Positions 48,884 through 58,481 of a stretch of DNA of 64,000 nt are shown here, piece after piece (the stretch's first letter is position 1; the number at the start of each line of letters is the position of its first letter). The stretch is taken from the NCBI RefSeq assembly GCF_900142095.1, contig NZ_FQZP01000002.1, positions 86,583 through 150,582 of the forward strand, in the 5' to 3' direction. Origin of the DNA: Thermoclostridium caenicola (lineage in GTDB: Bacteria; Bacillota; Clostridia; DSM-8532). Both the position numbers and the translations under genes were made by a program. Below the pieces are notes generated by a model. That model was not told the origin of the DNA. It made no database searches and saw only the letters and a list, made by a program, of their open reading frames with translations.

Positions 48884-50143
48884 TTATTTTATTCCAATAT
48901 CACGGCGATAATGCGCATTTTTGAAGTGAATCCGGCTTACGGCGTCATAAGCCTTTCTTCTTGCTTCCTCCAGATCGGAGCCCCGTGCGGTAACCCCCAG
49001 GACACGGCCTCCGTTGGTCAGGAATTTTTCTCCTTCCTTTTTGGTTCCCGCGTGGAAAACCATGATATCCGACTGGTTGGCAACCTGATCGAGGCCCGTG
49101 ATCTCAAAGCCCTTCTCATAGGCTTCAGGATAGCCTCCTGATGCCATGACGACGCATACGGCCGCATCCTCATGCCACTCGATGTCAATCCTGTCCAGTT
49201 CCTCGTTGACAACGGCCTGCATGATCTTCAGCAAGTCGGTCTTCAGCCGGGGCATCACTACCTGGCTCTCCGGATCACCGAACCGGGCGTTGTATTCCAG
49301 AACCCTTGGGCCTTTCTCAGTGAGCATGAGCCCGAAATACAGCACACCCTTGAACGTCCTGCCTTCCTGATTCATGGCCTCCACAGTGGGCCTGAATATA
49401 GTCTCCATGCACTCCCGGGCAATGTCTTCCGTATAAACCCTGCTGGGTGAGAAGGTTCCCATGCCGCCCGTATTGGGGCCCTTATCCTGATCAAAGGCCC
49501 GTTTATGATCCTGCACGCTGACCATGGGCTTTATGGTCCTGCCATCGGTAAAGGCCAGGACCGATACCTCCGGACCGGTCAGGAACTCTTCCACCACGAT
49601 TCGCTGCCCGGCGCTGCCGAACTTTTTGTCCTCCATGATGCTCCTTATCGCCTGGATGGCTTCATCCCGGGTATGGCATATGAGGACGCCCTTCCCCAGG
49701 GCCAGGCCGTCAGCCTTCACTACCAGCGGCAATTCGGCCTGACTGACGTATTCCATGGCATCCCGGCTGTTGTCGAAGACGCGGTAATCAGCCGTGGGAA
49801 TACGGTATTTCTTCATCAGTTCCTTGGCAAACACCTTGCTAGCCTCGATGACGGCCGCATTCTTCCGCGGTCCGAACGCCTTTATTCCCGCTGTCTCCAG
49901 CGCATCGACCATGCCGATGGCGAGGGGATCGTCGGGGGCCACCACCACCAGATCGATCTGATGTGCTTTGGAAAAGTTCACGATCCCGTCCACATCCATG
50001 GCGCCAAGCGGGACCAGTTCTGCTATTTCACCGATGCCTCCGTTTCCCGGCGCACAGTATAGCTTTGTCACATCTGGGCTCTGGGCCAGCTTCCATACCA
50101 GGGCGTGTTCACGTCCGCCGCCGCCCACCACCAATACTTTCAT
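48884..50143 (-). CDS. purD: phosphoribosylamine-glycine ligase
   Basis: This 419-residue ATP-grasp enzyme joins phosphoribosylamine and glycine, the second step of purine synthesis. It opens [20 protein letters not shown] and has the signature RFGDPESQVVMPRLKTD. Full length. It overlaps purN by four bases and is last of the pur genes here. Confidence 0.98.
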   Translation of the reverse strand: MKVLVVGGGGREHALVWKLAQSPDVTKLYCAPGNGGIGEIAELVPLGAMDVDGIVNFSKAHQIDLVVVAPDDPLAIGMVDALETAGIKAFGPRKNAAVIEASKVFAKELMKKYRIPTADYRVFDNSRDAMEYVSQAELPLVVKADGLALGKGVLICHTRDEAIQAIRSIMEDKKFGSAGQRIVVEEFLTGPEVSVLAFTDGRTIKPMVSVQDHKRAFDQDKGPNTGGMGTFSPSRVYTEDIARECMETIFRPTVEAMNQEGRTFKGVLYFGLMLTEKGPRVLEYNARFGDPESQVVMPRLKTDLLKIMQAVVNEELDRIDIEWHEDAAVCVVMASGGYPEAYEKGFEITGLDQVANQSDIMVFHAGTKKEGEKFLTNGGRVLGVTARGSDLEEARRKAYDAVSRIHFKNAHYRRDIGIK

Positions 50144-50796
50144 CCGTTGACTTCCTTTCTTTCGGGTGTTTCATTCAGAATGGTCACTCGTCTTCCTTCC
50201 ACCTTCAGCCTGCCCTGTGCAAACAGCCTGATGGCTTCCGGAAGCAATATCCATTCGGCTTGCTCCATCACCCTGCGCTGCAGGCTTTCAGGTGTGTCGT
50301 CTGCCATGACTTCAACCGCCTTTTGCAGGATGATGGGCCCGGAATCATATTCGCAGTCTACAAAGTGCACCGTTGCTCCGGTTACGCGAACGCCATATTC
50401 CAGCGCCTTCTTGTGCGGTATAAGGCCATAGAATCCCTTGCCGCAAAAGGCTGGGATCAGGGACGGATGGACGTTGATGACGGCATTCCTGTAAGCCGTA
50501 ATCACCCGTTCTCCCAGAAGGCTCAAAAAACCAGCCAGCACCACCAGCTGCACATCGTGATGCTTTAAGTGGTTCAATACGGCCTCATCATATGCCTCCT
50601 GCGTCTCGAAATCCTTTCTGGATATCACACAGCACGGAATATGATGCTTTTTGGCCCGCTCCAGCGCATAAACGCCGGGCCTGCTTGAAATAACCGTCAC
50701 AACCCTGCAACCCGGCAATTTCCCACTCTCTATCTGATCCAGAATGGCCTGAAGGTTTGTGCCGCCTCCTGAAACCATCACACCAATATTCAGCAT
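50140..50796 (-). CDS. purN: phosphoribosylglycinamide formyltransferase
   Basis: This 218-residue enzyme transfers a formyl group from 10-formyl-THF to [20 protein letters not shown] binds phosphate. [19 protein letters not shown] carries the catalytic His, and [15 protein letters not shown] the catalytic Asp. It overlaps purM by seven bases and purD by four. purH, often the next gene in Firmicutes, is absent between purN and purD. Confidence 0.97.
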   Translation of the reverse strand: MLNIGVMVSGGGTNLQAILDQIESGKLPGCRVVTVISSRPGVYALERAKKHHIPCCVISRKDFETQEAYDEAVLNHLKHHDVQLVVLAGFLSLLGERVITAYRNAVINVHPSLIPAFCGKGFYGLIPHKKALEYGVRVTGATVHFVDCEYDSGPIILQKAVEVMADDTPESLQRRVMEQAEWILLPEAIRLFAQGRLKVEGRRVTILNETPERKEVNG

Positions 50797-51812
50797 ATGA
50801 CGACCCTCTCCCCGGCCCTGCCGATCTCTCCGATGACGGTTGCCTTTTCACCGAGCGCATTGGCAGTCCGAACCACGTCGTCGGCCACATCGGGTGAAAC
50901 CGCCAGGACCATGCCGATTCCCATGTTGAAGGTGTTGTACATATCGGCTTCAGGGATATCACCCATCTCCCGGAGCAGATGGAATATGGGCAGAACCTGC
51001 CAGCTGCCCTTGTGGATGATAGCGCTTAAGCCCTCGGGAATCATCCTCGGTATGTTTTCTATAAAACCGCCGCCTGTAATATGGGCAATGCCTTTTATTT
51101 CATACTTTTCCGCAAGGGAAAGGATGGTTTTCACATAAATGCGTGTCGGAGTAATCAGCTCTTCTCCCAGCGTTTTTCCGAGCCTTTCATGGAACTGGCC
51201 GAGGTTCTGGGGATTGGGACTGAATACCTTGCGGACCAGGGAATAACCATTGCTGTGGATGCCTGAAGAAGCAAGGCCAATCAGCCGATCCCCTTCCCGG
51301 ATGTTTCTGCCGTCGATGATGCGATCCCGATCCACGATACCCACCACAAAACCCGCCAGGTCGTACTCGTCTTCGGGATAGAAACCCGGCATTTCCGCCG
51401 TTTCTCCGCCGACCAGGGCACAGCCGGCCTGGATGCATCCGTCGGTAACACCCTTCACGATCTGCTCAACCTTTTCGGGAATCAGCTTGCCTGTGGCGAT
51501 ATAGTCCAGGAAGAACAGGGGCTGGGCTCCGCTGCATGCCACATCGTTGGCGCACATGGCCACGCAGTCTATGCCAACGGTATCATGTTTGTCCATGATG
51601 AACGCGATCTTCAGCTTGGTGCCAACGCCGTCGGTACCCGAAACCAGGACCGGCTTTTTGATATTCATGTGTTCAAGGCTGAACAGCCCGCCGAATCCGC
51701 CTATTTCATCCAGCACCTCAGGCCTCATGGTTTTCCGGATATGGGACTTCATCAGTTCTACAGCCCGGTAGCCCGCTGTTACATCAACTCCGGCTTCCTT
51801 GTATGTAGCCAT
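50790..51812 (-). CDS. purM: phosphoribosylformylglycinamidine cyclo-ligase
   Basis: This 340-residue ATP-dependent enzyme makes AIR. Landmarks are [19 protein letters not shown] at the N-terminus, [26 protein letters not shown] and [14 protein letters not shown]. Full length. The gap after purF is 21 bases. Confidence 0.98.
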   Translation of the reverse strand: MATYKEAGVDVTAGYRAVELMKSHIRKTMRPEVLDEIGGFGGLFSLEHMNIKKPVLVSGTDGVGTKLKIAFIMDKHDTVGIDCVAMCANDVACSGAQPLFFLDYIATGKLIPEKVEQIVKGVTDGCIQAGCALVGGETAEMPGFYPEDEYDLAGFVVGIVDRDRIIDGRNIREGDRLIGLASSGIHSNGYSLVRKVFSPNPQNLGQFHERLGKTLGEELITPTRIYVKTILSLAEKYEIKGIAHITGGGFIENIPRMIPEGLSAIIHKGSWQVLPIFHLLREMGDIPEADMYNTFNMGIGMVLAVSPDVADDVVRTANALGEKATVIGEIGRAGERVVIC

Positions 51813-51833
51813 TCTTCATCCTCCTTGATATGG

Positions 51834-53276
51834 TTAATCGCATCCCGTGGCGCTTTCGGCCATGTCCGGTGTGATGGGATACTCGCCGGTAAAACATCCG
51901 GTGCAAAAACCATTGGGAGCACCCACCGGTGTTTTGATCAGCCCTTCCACGCTCAGGAATCCCAGGCTGTCGGCACCCAGACTTTCCCGGATTTCATCGA
52001 TGCTCATCCTTGCCGCGATGAGCTGTTTGGTGGATGAGATATCGATACCGAAATAGCAGGGGAACTTGACCGGCGGCGAGCTGATCCGCATGTGCACCTC
52101 TTTGGCTCCCGCCTTTTTCAACATCTGGACAAGCTTTCTGGTGGTTGTACCGCGCACGATGGAATCGTCGATCAGCACGATGCGCTTGCCCGCGATCTCC
52201 TCCTTGAGCACGTTCAGCTTGATGTCAACGCTCTGCTCCCTCATTTTCTGCTGGGGCTGGATGAAGGTCCTTCCCACATACCGGTTCTTGATCAGCGCCT
52301 CACCATAGGGGATACCGGATTGCCGCGAAAAACCGATGGCGGCAGTCAGGCCCGAGTCGGGCACGCCTACCACCAGGTCGGCTTCGGCAGGATGCTCAAT
52401 GGCCAGCCTCCGGCCGGCTTCCAGGCGGGCTTTATAAACCGAAGCACCGTCGATAAAGCTGTCGGGACGAGCGAAGTAGATATGTTCAAAAATGCAGAAG
52501 TGACGAGGCTTTTCGGCTGCCGCTCCTCGGATGGAACGAATCTCTCTTCCCTGGATGAAAACGATTTCGCCAGGTTCAACATCCCGGACAAACTCGGCCC
52601 CCACCGCATCAAGGGCACAGGTTTCGGATGCCAGAATAAAAGAATCGTCAAGCTTTCCGATGCACAGCGGCCTCATGCCCCAGGGATCGCGCATGCCGAT
52701 AAGGCGCTTCTGGGTCATCAGGACAACGGCGTATGAACCTTCCAACTGTTGCATGGTCTTGACGAGTATCTCTTCAAGATCACCTGTTTGAATGCCATAA
52801 CGGGATATCAGGTTGGCAATGACCTCCGAGTCGGTTGAGGTCTGAAAAATAGCGCCTGATTCTTCAAGTTTCCTTCTGATTTTCTCGGCATTCACCAGAT
52901 TGCCGTTATGAGCTATGGCCATGCGGCCATCCTTGTAATTGGCCATGAGGGGCTGGCTGTTCTCGATGGAGGTACCGCCGGTGGTGGAATAGCGGCAATG
53001 TCCAATGGCAATGGTTCCGTCCAGCCTGTCCAGTATCTTGTCATTGAAGACCTCGGATATGAGTCCCAGTCCCTTATACCCTGTTATGCCGTTCTGATTG
53101 GTCACGGCAATGCCGCAGCTTTCCTGTCCCCGGTGCTGCAGGGCGTAGAGGCCGAAATAGACCAGTCTTGCTACGTCAAAGCCATTGTTGTTGAAGACCC
53201 CGAAAACACCGCAAGCCTCCCGGGGCTTGTCTTCACACTCAGGACATTCAAAGAACGAAATCCGGTTCTCCATCAT
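51834..53276 (-). CDS. purF: amidophosphoribosyltransferase
   Basis: This 480-residue enzyme commits PRPP and glutamine to purine synthesis. A propeptide of about 21 residues precedes Cys22 in REACGVFGVF, which should become the N-terminal catalytic Cys. Later Cys residues (HFCIFEHIYFARPDS, FPCYFGID, GFCTGCFTGEYP) match the [4Fe-4S] ligands of the Bacillus-type enzyme. The PRPP loop is IVLIDDSIVRGTTTRK. It overlaps purE by four bases (ATGA). Confidence 0.98.
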   Translation of the reverse strand: MMENRISFFECPECEDKPREACGVFGVFNNNGFDVARLVYFGLYALQHRGQESCGIAVTNQNGITGYKGLGLISEVFNDKILDRLDGTIAIGHCRYSTTGGTSIENSQPLMANYKDGRMAIAHNGNLVNAEKIRRKLEESGAIFQTSTDSEVIANLISRYGIQTGDLEEILVKTMQQLEGSYAVVLMTQKRLIGMRDPWGMRPLCIGKLDDSFILASETCALDAVGAEFVRDVEPGEIVFIQGREIRSIRGAAAEKPRHFCIFEHIYFARPDSFIDGASVYKARLEAGRRLAIEHPAEADLVVGVPDSGLTAAIGFSRQSGIPYGEALIKNRYVGRTFIQPQQKMREQSVDIKLNVLKEEIAGKRIVLIDDSIVRGTTTRKLVQMLKKAGAKEVHMRISSPPVKFPCYFGIDISSTKQLIAARMSIDEIRESLGADSLGFLSVEGLIKTPVGAPNGFCTGCFTGEYPITPDMAESATGCD

Positions 53277-53785
53277 TGCGCGGCACCTCTCAATCGGGCC
53301 TGGAGCTGCTCGTTTTTCCTGTCAACGGCTTCGGCCATTTTTTTCTTATAGGCGTGCATCCTGTCACGCAGCTCGGGGTAAGCGCCGCTCATGATCTGGA
53401 CGGCAAGAAGCGCGGCATTCTCGCTTCCGTTAATGGCCACCGTGGCCACCGGGACGCCTGCCGGCATCTGGACGATGGACAGGAGCGCATCCAGTCCGTC
53501 CAACGTGGAAGATTTAATGGGAATGCCTATAACGGGCAGAACGGTGTAAGCGGCCAGTACACCGGGAAGATGAGCCGCCTTGCCTGCCGCGGCGATGATT
53601 ACGTCATATCCTTCGCTTTCGGCGTTTCTGGCAAGTTCAGCAGCCCGGTCAGGCGTACGGTGGGCCGAGCAAACCGTCACCGACGTTTCCACGCCAAATT
53701 CCTTCAGAATGTTCAGACATCCTTCCAAAACGGGAAAATCCGAGTCACTGCCCATCACAATGGCTACCTTTGGCTTTTTTGACAT
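53273..53785 (-). CDS. purE: N5-carboxyaminoimidazole ribonucleotide mutase
   Basis: This 170-residue class I PurE converts N5-CAIR to CAIR. VAIVMGSDSDFPVLEGC and SAHRTPDRA are active-site parts, and AGKAAHLPGVLAAYT is typical. It is first in the pur operon, behind a leader of about 170 bases. No purK is seen next to it. Confidence 0.97.
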   Translation of the reverse strand: MSKKPKVAIVMGSDSDFPVLEGCLNILKEFGVETSVTVCSAHRTPDRAAELARNAESEGYDVIIAAAGKAAHLPGVLAAYTVLPVIGIPIKSSTLDGLDALLSIVQMPAGVPVATVAINGSENAALLAVQIMSGAYPELRDRMHAYKKKMAEAVDRKNEQLQARLRGAAQ

Positions 53786-53915
53786 GGCGTTATCCTTCCT
53801 TTGGCGATTGGTTTGATCTATTTGGGTCGTTCTGTTTCAGGATGAGACCGGTCATAGAAATGCCGGCTCCAAAACATGAACGAATCAGCCGATACCTTGC
53901 AAAAAATGATAAAAC

Positions 53916-53933
53916 GGGCTGGAACGCCAACCC
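53916..53933 (-). terminator. possible attenuator hairpin in the purE leader
   Basis: In the purE transcript GGGTTGG-CGTT-CCAGCCC forms a seven-pair stem (one G-U), followed by GTTTTATCATTTTTT. It sits inside the leader, after the promoter and about 130 bases before the purE ATG. A competing short pairing of ACCAA with the 5' arm is possible. Confidence 0.5.
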
Positions 53934-53957
53934 TTAATTGGTTATGATACAAGATAA

Positions 53958-53987
53958 TACTATAAAAACACACATTGCTTTGTCAAT
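53958..53987 (-). promoter_or_regulatory. promoter of the pur operon
   Basis: On the minus strand a perfect TTGACA (53982-53987), 18 bases and TAGTAT (53958-53963). It gives a leader of about 165 bases before purE. Confidence 0.7.
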
Positions 53988-54060
53988 GTCGAATCCGCCA
54001 AAGTATGCCGGATGCCGGCCGTCCTCATTGTTCAATCTTTACCGCCCAAAATGGCCGTGC

Positions 54061-54972
54061 TCAGGTACGGCATCGCACCAGGTATTTGTTCACCATTAAA
54101 ACAGGATAATAGGACTCCTTGGCTTTCCTGAGCCCCTCTTTGCCCAGGTCTTCCTCCCTGTTCACATATTGGCAGTCTGTCCATTCCCTTGCGCAGAACT
54201 CCCGGTTGATGAACGTATAAATGCCGTGAATCTCGGCATTGCCTTTTTCAACCCTCACGGCGGCCACCTCGTCGCTCAGCCTTTCGCCAACGGTAAAGGC
54301 TTCTGCCTTCCCATTTACCCGGACAAGCCCGCCCTTGAGGTCAAACCTGTCCCAGTTATCCAGGAAATCATTGCAGGCCAGCCGTTCGCAGTTATCGGGA
54401 TGCTGGCATTCCTCATGCTTCGCGCACCATTCTTCGAACACCCGCTTGCATTCCTCAATGTTTTCGGGGCCGACGGGCACATATTCATGATCCGGATAGC
54501 CGCGCAGGAACTGGCTGATATGGTTTCTTTTCCGGCTGTATTTCTTGCCGGCAAGCTGTGCCAGATCGCTGGACGCATAGACGTAATCCGAAGCCTCCGG
54601 GAGATGAACCACCTCGGCACGGGTCTGGTAAAATTCAGTCAGAAGGGGGACCTTGTCCTCCTCCACCCGGCCGAAGGCCAGATCGAAATGCTGCTCCCTG
54701 AAATGGCTTTCAATAGCTTCAAGGGCCTTTTTAAAACCATCGCTGTCACGCTGCCCGTCCACAGGGATGGGGCAGAAGGCAAATGGGAAAGCCGTTCTCG
54801 GATTGCACACAAGGCAGAGATGGTTTCCGAATATGCCGAATCGCAGGTTGTAATCCCGCCGCCATGCATACAGGTATGGAAAGGTATATTCGGAGGATAT
54901 GGGCCGCATGCGTTTCAGGATGGGCGCTATCAGGCCCTGATCCTCCAGGGTTATTTCTCTGAAATCACTCAT
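54061..54972 (-). CDS. DUF2156 protein (phosphatidylglycerol lysyltransferase C-terminal-like, GNAT fold)
   Basis: This 303-residue soluble protein matches the DUF2156 family by its order: SSEYTFPYLYAWRRDYNLRFG near the N-terminus, KKYSRKRNHISQFLRGY in the middle, and near the end EIHGIYTFINREFCAREW with NREEDLGKEGLRKAK. The fold is a double GNAT related to the catalytic half of MprF. Acyl or aminoacyl transfer is possible but untested. It lacks the MprF membrane part. It follows the phosphofructokinase by 42 bases. Confidence 0.85.
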   Translation of the reverse strand: MSDFREITLEDQGLIAPILKRMRPISSEYTFPYLYAWRRDYNLRFGIFGNHLCLVCNPRTAFPFAFCPIPVDGQRDSDGFKKALEAIESHFREQHFDLAFGRVEEDKVPLLTEFYQTRAEVVHLPEASDYVYASSDLAQLAGKKYSRKRNHISQFLRGYPDHEYVPVGPENIEECKRVFEEWCAKHEECQHPDNCERLACNDFLDNWDRFDLKGGLVRVNGKAEAFTVGERLSDEVAAVRVEKGNAEIHGIYTFINREFCAREWTDCQYVNREEDLGKEGLRKAKESYYPVLMVNKYLVRCRT

Positions 54973-55014
54973 AATCCATCTGCTTTCTAAAATGTCTGCC
55001 AGGAAGCGGTTGGT

Positions 55015-56100
55015 TCAGTCGCCGAAGCTGACGCCGATGCTCCTGGCTATCTTCACCAGTTCCCCGTCCAGAGGAACCGTTTTGACCTTTCCGGCCACAT
55101 CGGCGATTTGAACCGGACAATGCTGGTCGTTTCGGATGGCTGCCATCATGTTATACTGCCCTTCAGCAATCAGGTTTACAGCCGAAACTCCCAGCCGCGT
55201 GCTCAGGATGCGGTCATAGGGCGAAGGCTCACCTCCCCGCTGGAGATAGCCCAAAACGGTAACTTTCACTTCCAGGCGGGTCAATTTTTCAAGTTCGGCC
55301 GCCAAACGGCTGCCTGAGCCGTTGAAAGGCTGTACGTCATCATCTGCAAGGGGATCCTGGGAAAGGTTATCACCAAGGGGTCTGCTGCCTTCCGACACCA
55401 CGATGATGCTGAAGCCTTTCCCCTGGTTCTTGCGCTCCAGGATGCGCCTGGCCACCTTCCTGGTATCGTAGGGGATCTCGGGAATCAGGATGATGTCAGC
55501 GCCACCGGCAATCCCTGCTTCAAGGGATACCCATCCCGAGGCGGCTCCCATGACCTCCAGGATCATGACCCGGTGATGGGATTCTGCTGTTGAATGCAGT
55601 TTGTCCAATGCCTGCGTGGCCGTATTCACACTGGTCATGAAACCGATGGTCACATCGGTCTCCGGCACGTCGTTATCAATGGTCTTGGGGATGGCCACAA
55701 TGCGGATTCCCTTTTCCTTAATGAGCCTGTGGGCAATATTGATGGTGTTGGTGCCGCCAATAACGATCAGGCACTGGATATCGTGCATTCTCAAGGTATC
55801 CGCAACCCTGTCACTCAAATCCCTGTACTGTTTTTCCCCGTCATGGTCCACAAGGACCCTGAAGGGATCGAAATTGTTGGTAGTTCCCAGTATGGTTCCG
55901 CCTCTGTCCAGCAGGCCCGACACATCTGAGAGCCCAAGCTTCATGAAACGGTTGTATACCAACCCCAAATAGCCATCCTTGAAGCCGATAACCTCATAGC
56001 CGTAGTTGTTGATGGCTGTCTTGACTACTGCCCGTATGACTGAATTCAACCCGGGGCAGTCCCCGCCTCCGGTTAACAGACCAATCCTGAACTTGGACAT
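55015..56100 (-). CDS. pfk: 6-phosphofructokinase with PPi-type residues
   Basis: This 361-residue enzyme phosphorylates fructose 6-phosphate. LLTGGGDCPGLNSVIR starts it, and the catalytic segment is PKTIDNDVPETDVTIGF (catalytic Asp142). Two positions decide the phosphoryl donor in this family. E. coli Gly104 (ATP) becomes Asn118 here in GGTNT, and Gly124 becomes Lys139 in PKTIDND. Lys at the second site is typical of PPi-dependent enzymes. Asp103, a metal ligand, is Thr117 here, which is unusual. PPi use is therefore the better guess, though ATP cannot be excluded. GGGAGGATGATAAG precedes the ATG. Confidence 0.9.
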   Translation of the reverse strand: MSKFRIGLLTGGGDCPGLNSVIRAVVKTAINNYGYEVIGFKDGYLGLVYNRFMKLGLSDVSGLLDRGGTILGTTNNFDPFRVLVDHDGEKQYRDLSDRVADTLRMHDIQCLIVIGGTNTINIAHRLIKEKGIRIVAIPKTIDNDVPETDVTIGFMTSVNTATQALDKLHSTAESHHRVMILEVMGAASGWVSLEAGIAGGADIILIPEIPYDTRKVARRILERKNQGKGFSIIVVSEGSRPLGDNLSQDPLADDDVQPFNGSGSRLAAELEKLTRLEVKVTVLGYLQRGGEPSPYDRILSTRLGVSAVNLIAEGQYNMMAAIRNDQHCPVQIADVAGKVKTVPLDGELVKIARSIGVSFGD

Positions 56101-56168
56101 CTTATCATCCTCCCGAAGCGTTTTTCAGTATATTATGGTGCTTATTGTGCTGCAATGCTTTGCTCCAT

Positions 56169-56660
56169 TCATTCCGGCCGATTCAGTTGTCCGTGTCTTT
56201 GCAGGCCGGGAAACCCCATCTGCCGAAGCGCTTCATACAGGACAATGGCCACCGAGTTGGACAGATTGAGGGAGCGAATGCCTTCCCGCATGGGTATCCT
56301 GATGCACCGCTCGTAGTTCTCTCGGAGCAGATCCTCGGGAAGGCCTTGGGTTTCCTTCCCGAACATGATGAAGCAGTCCGCAGGATATTGAACCTGGTCA
56401 TAGGTTTTTGATGCCTTTGTGGACGAGTAGAAAATGGGTTTCCCCTGGTGCTTGCCGAAGAATTCATCCAAACTGTTGTAATAATACAGTCTCACCTTAT
56501 CCCAATAATCCAGTCCGGCACGTTTCAGATACTTGTCCTCTATGGAAAAACCCAGCGGGCCAATGAGGTGAAGCGCGGCCCCGGTCGCCGCGCATGAACG
56601 GGCTATGTTTCCGGTATTCTGAGGTATTTCAGGTTCATGAAGAACAATATTTACTGCCAC
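56169..56660 (-). CDS. trmL: tRNA (cytidine/uridine-34 2'-O)-methyltransferase
   Basis: This 163-residue SPOUT methyltransferase modifies the wobble base of tRNA-Leu. Landmarks are NIVLHEPEIPQNTGNIARSCAATGA, MFGKETQGLPE and IPMREGIRSLNLSNSVAIVLYEALRQ, the knot. Translation starts at GTG with GAGGTAATGCGCT upstream. Cotranscription with the gene for phosphofructokinase (68-base gap) is likely. Confidence 0.96.
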   Translation of the reverse strand: MAVNIVLHEPEIPQNTGNIARSCAATGAALHLIGPLGFSIEDKYLKRAGLDYWDKVRLYYYNSLDEFFGKHQGKPIFYSSTKASKTYDQVQYPADCFIMFGKETQGLPEDLLRENYERCIRIPMREGIRSLNLSNSVAIVLYEALRQMGFPGLQRHGQLNRPE

Positions 56661-56712
56661 AGCGCATTACCTCGATTGGTGCCGTTTGCAGAAAAAGATG
56701 GCCAGGCCATCT

Positions 56713-57177
56713 TCACTCTTCCAACGATACATTGATTTCAATGGATTTCTCGCCTTCCAGCATCAGCGGAACACAGATGGTCCGCATATGGGCCGGTGTA
56801 ATCACCATATTCTGCCCGACAAGAAGGGATGGCGGCGTGATCTCTATGCCTATTCCCCGGCTGGCCAGAATGGTCGCAGTATTCCCCATAATCATATTCC
56901 CAAGCTCGGAGATAGCGCTTTTTGAAATCTCATCCAGTTCAGCAAGAGCAACCCCGCCCATCATGGCGGATGCCACCATCAGCGCTGTGCTGGTGCTCAG
57001 GGATATGACCACCTGTCCCCGAATTCTTCCGGTCAAACCTACGATAACAGCAATATCATCGCTCTGAAACGGCACTTTTTTCAAATATACTTTTCCTAAC
57101 GCGGGCTTGTTCCCGGTCATCATCGTCAGGACCGACTGGCTTGCCTCAATAAACGGATTGATGTATTCGACATTCAT
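56713..57177 (-). CDS. cheX: CheX-type chemotaxis phosphatase
   Basis: This 154-residue protein dephosphorylates CheY-type regulators. The catalytic motif is SELGNMIMGN (E-x2-N, about residues 92-95), present once, as in CheX. NVEYINPFIEASQSVL opens the protein and GIEITPPSLLVG follows the site. The frame opens 33 codons earlier; AGGAGTAGGCCAG before the ATG at 57177 sets the start. No chemoreceptor, cheW or flagellar gene lies in the window. Confidence 0.9.
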   Translation of the reverse strand: MNVEYINPFIEASQSVLTMMTGNKPALGKVYLKKVPFQSDDIAVIVGLTGRIRGQVVISLSTSTALMVASAMMGGVALAELDEISKSAISELGNMIMGNTATILASRGIGIEITPPSLLVGQNMVITPAHMRTICVPLMLEGEKSIEINVSLEE

Positions 57178-57285
57178 CTGGCCTACTCCTATGAAGGTTT
57201 GATCATGACAGCAGATTTTTATAGTACACTGGCATGCATAAAAACACATATTGATTCTACCAGAACCTGCTCGCAAATGGAAGCC

Positions 57286-58446
57286 CTAGCCTTCTCCGCC
57301 TGATGTCCGCCGATATTCCAGAATCCTTCTGGCAATGTTCTTCCTTATGCGCACGGCCTTTTCCGGACAGAATTCATGGCAACAGAAACAGCTGATGCAT
57401 TTACTGTAATCAATGATCATTTTCTTGTCATCGCCCTTACGGATGGTTTTGGGAGGACAAACCTCCGCGCATTTTCCACAGGAGATGCACTTTTCATGCC
57501 GGATTTCCGGCTTGGGTCTGAATATTTTCTCAACGGCCGAAAGGAGCCTTCCACTCAGGCGCATACCTGAAGGGGATACAAGGGCAGGTACATCAAAATC
57601 CTCGCACCGTACGGTTGCAATATCCACACCCTCGAATATGACCTGTTCAGGCTGGATAAGCTTCCTTTCCTCCGCCCGCTTCAACACGGGCACCTGCCGG
57701 TAATCCACGTTTATCAGGCTCAAAGCGGCCAGATCAGCCGCAAATCCGTTTTTCGAACCGATCAGTACGCCCAGGTACTTGGGGACACCTGAGCTCGGAC
57801 CCTCACCCTCCATGCCGATGATGCTGTCAATAATATTGATCTGCGGCCTGGTAGCCAGGTAAATATCTATCAGGCAGTCCGCAAACTTGTCATACTGGTC
57901 CAGCCTCAGGTGGTAATCGGCCTTTTCCAGGCCGGGTATGGCGCCGAACATGTTCTTGACAGCACCTGTGTACACCATCAGGCGATGGGTTTTGAGTTTG
58001 GCCACGTTAATGATCAGGTCCGCATCCCGAAGAGGTTTCAGGATCTTCAGCGATTTGACAATCAACGCGTCCGGATTGTCAATCCTCTCAACCCTCAAAT
58101 CGAAATTCAGTTGGGCACCGGTCTCGTCGGCGGCCTCTTCCATTCCCGTCGCGGTATAGATACGCTTCAGGGATGAGACGTTATAGGGACCGCCCGGGCT
58201 CTCCACAATGCTGACCAGACCGCCCGCCTTCTGCACCAGCCCGGCGATGGCCTGGACCACGGCAGGGTGCGTGGTAGCCGCATCATCGGGCTTTTTCGGC
58301 ATGAGCAGATTCGGTTTTATGGCCACGCGCATACCGGGCTTGACAATGGACCCAATGCCGCCCATACCCTCAAATATTTTTTCAAGCGCGCTGGTAACCC
58401 GGTCTATACGATAGTTTTCACACAACTCAATAAAGACCCTGTCCAT
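57286..58446 (-). CDS. DUF362 protein with C-terminal 2x[4Fe-4S] ferredoxin domain
   Basis: This 386-residue protein has the DUF362 core (about residues 1-290; IKPNLLMPKKPDDAATTHPAVV, then NVAKLKTHRLMVYTGAVKNMFG) and then two ferredoxin clusters, CISCGKCAEVCP and CISCFCCHEFCP (about residues 315-365). The family is common in anaerobes, probably in electron transfer or in enzyme maturation; its role is not settled. GAAGGTGAATCC precedes the ATG at 58446. It follows the DUF4015 gene by 35 bases. Confidence 0.9.
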   Translation of the reverse strand: MDRVFIELCENYRIDRVTSALEKIFEGMGGIGSIVKPGMRVAIKPNLLMPKKPDDAATTHPAVVQAIAGLVQKAGGLVSIVESPGGPYNVSSLKRIYTATGMEEAADETGAQLNFDLRVERIDNPDALIVKSLKILKPLRDADLIINVAKLKTHRLMVYTGAVKNMFGAIPGLEKADYHLRLDQYDKFADCLIDIYLATRPQINIIDSIIGMEGEGPSSGVPKYLGVLIGSKNGFAADLAALSLINVDYRQVPVLKRAEERKLIQPEQVIFEGVDIATVRCEDFDVPALVSPSGMRLSGRLLSAVEKIFRPKPEIRHEKCISCGKCAEVCPPKTIRKGDDKKMIIDYSKCISCFCCHEFCPEKAVRIRKNIARRILEYRRTSGGEG

Positions 58447-58481
58447 GGATTCACCTTCATTTTCTGTTTGCAGCGGCCGTC

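Noticed and set aside
53786..54000. purine riboswitch before purE
   Set aside because: The conserved junction and loop bases of the guanine/adenine class and the core of the PRPP class were looked for and not found.
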